DNA of 64,000 bases, from assembly GCA_030252795.1 (NCBI GenBank), contig CP127080.1, positions 1,376,501-1,440,500 of the forward strand, given 5' to 3'. The DNA comes from Porticoccaceae bacterium LTM1. GTDB lineage: Bacteria > Pseudomonadota > Gammaproteobacteria > Pseudomonadales > Porticoccaceae. The position numbers and the translations under genes were made by a program. Under the pieces are notes generated by a model. The model saw only the letters and a program-made list of their open reading frames with translations. It was not told the DNA's origin and ran no database searches. This document shows, piece after piece, positions 62,303-64,000 of this stretch. Every line of letters begins with the position of its first letter. Position 1 is the first letter of the stretch.

Positions 62303-64000
62303 TTAAGCCAGTTCAGCTCTCGCCTGTTTTGCTGCCTCAACCATTTTTACCAGTGCAGCTTCTACTTCTGGCCAGCCACGGGTTTTCAGGCCGCAATCAG
62401 GGTTTACCCAGAGTTGGCTGGCAGGAATCCGTTGGCTGGCTTCGCTCAGCAGCTCAACAATAGAGTCAACCGTTGGCACATTGGGCGAATGAATATCGTA
62501 AACCCCCGGACCAATCTCATTGGGATAGGTGAACTCCTCAAAGGCCTGCAGCAGCTTCATTGCCGAGCGAGCGGTTTCGATGGTGATTACATCGGCATCC
62601 AGCTCGGCGATAGCCTCGATAATGTCATTGAATTGCGAGTAGCACATGTGGGTATGTATCTGGGTGGCTGAGTCTGCCACAGCAGTGCTCAAACGGAACG
62701 CATCCACAGCCCACCGCAGGTAAGCGGGCCATTGGGATTGCTTGAGCGGCAAACCTTCACGCAGTGCTGGCTCGTCGATCTGGATAACTTTGATCCCAGC
62801 GGCTTGCAGGTCGGCAACTTCATCGCGCAGTGCCAGGGCAATTTGTCTGGCACAGGTTTCCCGGCTGATATCTTCGCGCGGGAAAGCCCAACCCAGCATG
62901 GTTACCGGGCCGGTCAGCATGCCTTTAACCGGCTTTTCGGTCAGTGACTGGGCGTAGCGGATCCATTCAACGGTCATCGGCTCCGGACGGTGTACATCAC
63001 CGTAGATAATCGGCGGTTTTACACAGCGAGAGCCGTAACTTTGTACCCAGCCAGTGGCGGTAAATGCGTAGCCCTGCAGCAGTTCGCCAAAGTATTCCAC
63101 CATGTCGTTGCGTTCCGCTTCGCCGTGTACCAGAACGTCGAGACCGATTTGCTCCTGACGCTCGATAGCAAAAGCAATTTCATTCTGTATGACCTGTTGA
63201 TATTCAGCGGCAGAGATATCACCTTGGCGATAGCGGCGTCGAATCGACCGGATTTCACCAGTCTGCGGGAATGAGCCGATGGTTGTGGTGGGGAATGCTG
63301 GCAGAGTAATCTGCTTTGATCTGCGTTTGGCAAAGGGCTCACTGCGTTGCAGCCAGCTCTGGTCAATTTTCTGAAGGCGTTGCTGGACGTCTCTGTTGTG
63401 AACACGAAGCGAAATGCTGCGCTCCTCAACGATTTTATCGACAGTCGCAATCAGCGTGGCAGTAGTTTCGTCACCTTTGCCGGAAAGCACCTGGGCAATG
63501 GCGCTGACCTCAGCGAGTTTCTGTTTGCCAAATGCCAGCCAGCTGCGAATTTCCGGATCAAGGTTTTCCTCAACATCCAGATCAATCGGGCTGTGCAGCA
63601 GCGAACAGGATGGGGCAATCCACAGGCGATTACCCAGCTTTGCATAGGTTGCCTCGAGTCGCGCTACCGATTGACTCAAATGATTGCGCCAGACATTGCG
63701 ACCGTTAACGATACCCACAGAGAGAATTTTGTGTGGTGGCAGCTGATCGGCAAGCTTTTCAAGCTCGTCCGGGGCGCTCACTGCATCGAGGTGCAGGCCG
63801 GCAACCGGCAGGCGGCTGGCGGTGTAGAGATTATTGCCGTAACCACCAAAATAACTGGCCACCAGCAGCTTGATATCGCGGCGCTGCAACTGGTGATAGC
63901 TGCGTTCAAACGCCTGCTGCCACTGAGCTGGCAGGTCCAGTGACAAAATCGGCTCATCCAGCTGTACCCACTCGACATTGCTGCTGGCCAAGCGGTTCAG
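62303..64000 (-). CDS. metE: Cobalamin-independent methionine synthase MetE, C-terminal part
   Basis: The gene runs off the right edge; about 565 residues are visible (E. coli MetE has 753). It transfers a methyl group from 5-methyltetrahydropteroyl-triglutamate to homocysteine. Visible are the folate-site [14 protein letters not shown], then [30 protein letters not shown] and the zinc ligands: His and Cys in [10 protein letters not shown], Glu in VITIETARS, and the last Cys in [14 protein letters not shown]. The 5' end, and so any MetR site, is outside the window. Confidence 0.96.
   Translation of the reverse strand: MNRLASSNVEWVQLDEPILSLDLPAQWQQAFERSYHQLQRRDIKLLVASYFGGYGNNLYTASRLPVAGLHLDAVSAPDELEKLADQLPPHKILSVGIVNGRNVWRNHLSQSVARLEATYAKLGNRLWIAPSCSLLHSPIDLDVEENLDPEIRSWLAFGKQKLAEVSAIAQVLSGKGDETTATLIATVDKIVEERSISLRVHNRDVQQRLQKIDQSWLQRSEPFAKRRSKQITLPAFPTTTIGSFPQTGEIRSIRRRYRQGDISAAEYQQVIQNEIAFAIERQEQIGLDVLVHGEAERNDMVEYFGELLQGYAFTATGWVQSYGSRCVKPPIIYGDVHRPEPMTVEWIRYAQSLTEKPVKGMLTGPVTMLGWAFPREDISRETCARQIALALRDEVADLQAAGIKVIQIDEPALREGLPLKQSQWPAYLRWAVDAFRLSTAVADSATQIHTHMCYSQFNDIIEAIAELDADVITIETARSAMKLLQAFEEFTYPNEIGPGVYDIHSPNVPTVDSIVELLSEASQRIPASQLWVNPDCGLKTRGWPEVEAALVKMVEAAKQARAELA

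Overview
The window is a stretch of ordinary gammaproteobacterial chromosome with about 65 protein genes and one tRNA. Gene content and order (yccA-tusDCBE, rne/rluC, rpmF-plsX-fabD-fabG-acpP, pabC-mltG-tmk-holB-pilZ-tatD, gltA/sdh/suc, a TyrR-controlled phh/hpd/hmg cluster) fit a marine or soil member of the Pseudomonadales-Cellvibrionales-Alteromonadales range; Cellvibrionales is my best guess, by inference only. I see no prophage, IS transposase, CRISPR array or defence island.

Layout. 1-9 kb: housekeeping and small-family genes (mtfA fragment, ychJ, yeiP, rapA, a DUF898/M48 membrane pair, trmA, yjbQ, a DCC protein, an RMD1-family protein). 9.8-18.3 kb, minus strand: a complete phenylalanine/tyrosine breakdown pathway (phhA, two phhB paralogues, hppD, hmgA, fahA, maiA) plus its regulator tyrR, with three near-consensus TyrR boxes before phhA, tyrR and hppD. 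18.3-20.5 kb: tusDCBE (tRNA 2-thiouridine sulfur relay) behind yccA. 20.6-26.8 kb: tRNA-Ser(UGA), rne with a long structured leader, divergent rluC, a HAD phosphatase and yceF. 27-35.8 kb: yceD-rpmF-plsX-fabD-fabG-acpP then pabC-mltG-tmk-holB-pilZ-tatD; fabH and fabF are missing from the usual places. 36-38.5 kb: metallo-hydrolase, all-alpha dUTPase and mdh. 38.8-52.5 kb: the TCA block gltA / sdhAB-sucAB-lpd-sucCD, an esterase, then sdhCD. 52.5-64 kb: small envelope genes, bcp, yajC, a D-cysteine desulfhydrase-like gene, an AGCS symporter, a 5'-nucleotidase, cysB, pabB, a GNAT fusion and a metE fragment.

Most notable. (1) Succinate dehydrogenase is odd twice over: the membrane-anchor genes sdhCD are not in front of sdhA but about 9 kb downstream, after sucD and an esterase; and both axial histidines that hold heme b in the E. 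coli enzyme are replaced (SdhC His84 by Tyr81, SdhD His71 by Asn64), together with the heme-side SdhB His207 (Gln205), while the quinone-site residues are kept. This predicts a complex II with no heme b or with altered heme b. (2) A family of 35-bp repeat arms built of exactly five heptads occurs as inverted pairs in two spacers and as a single arm in a third, always beside a terminator. (3) Two related long hairpins lie head to head between tatD and the hydrolase gene, and a 124-bp MITE-like element carries the stop codon of pabB.

Starts were chosen by ribosome-binding sites and family lengths read by eye. Family assignments come from recognised motifs, not from any search.
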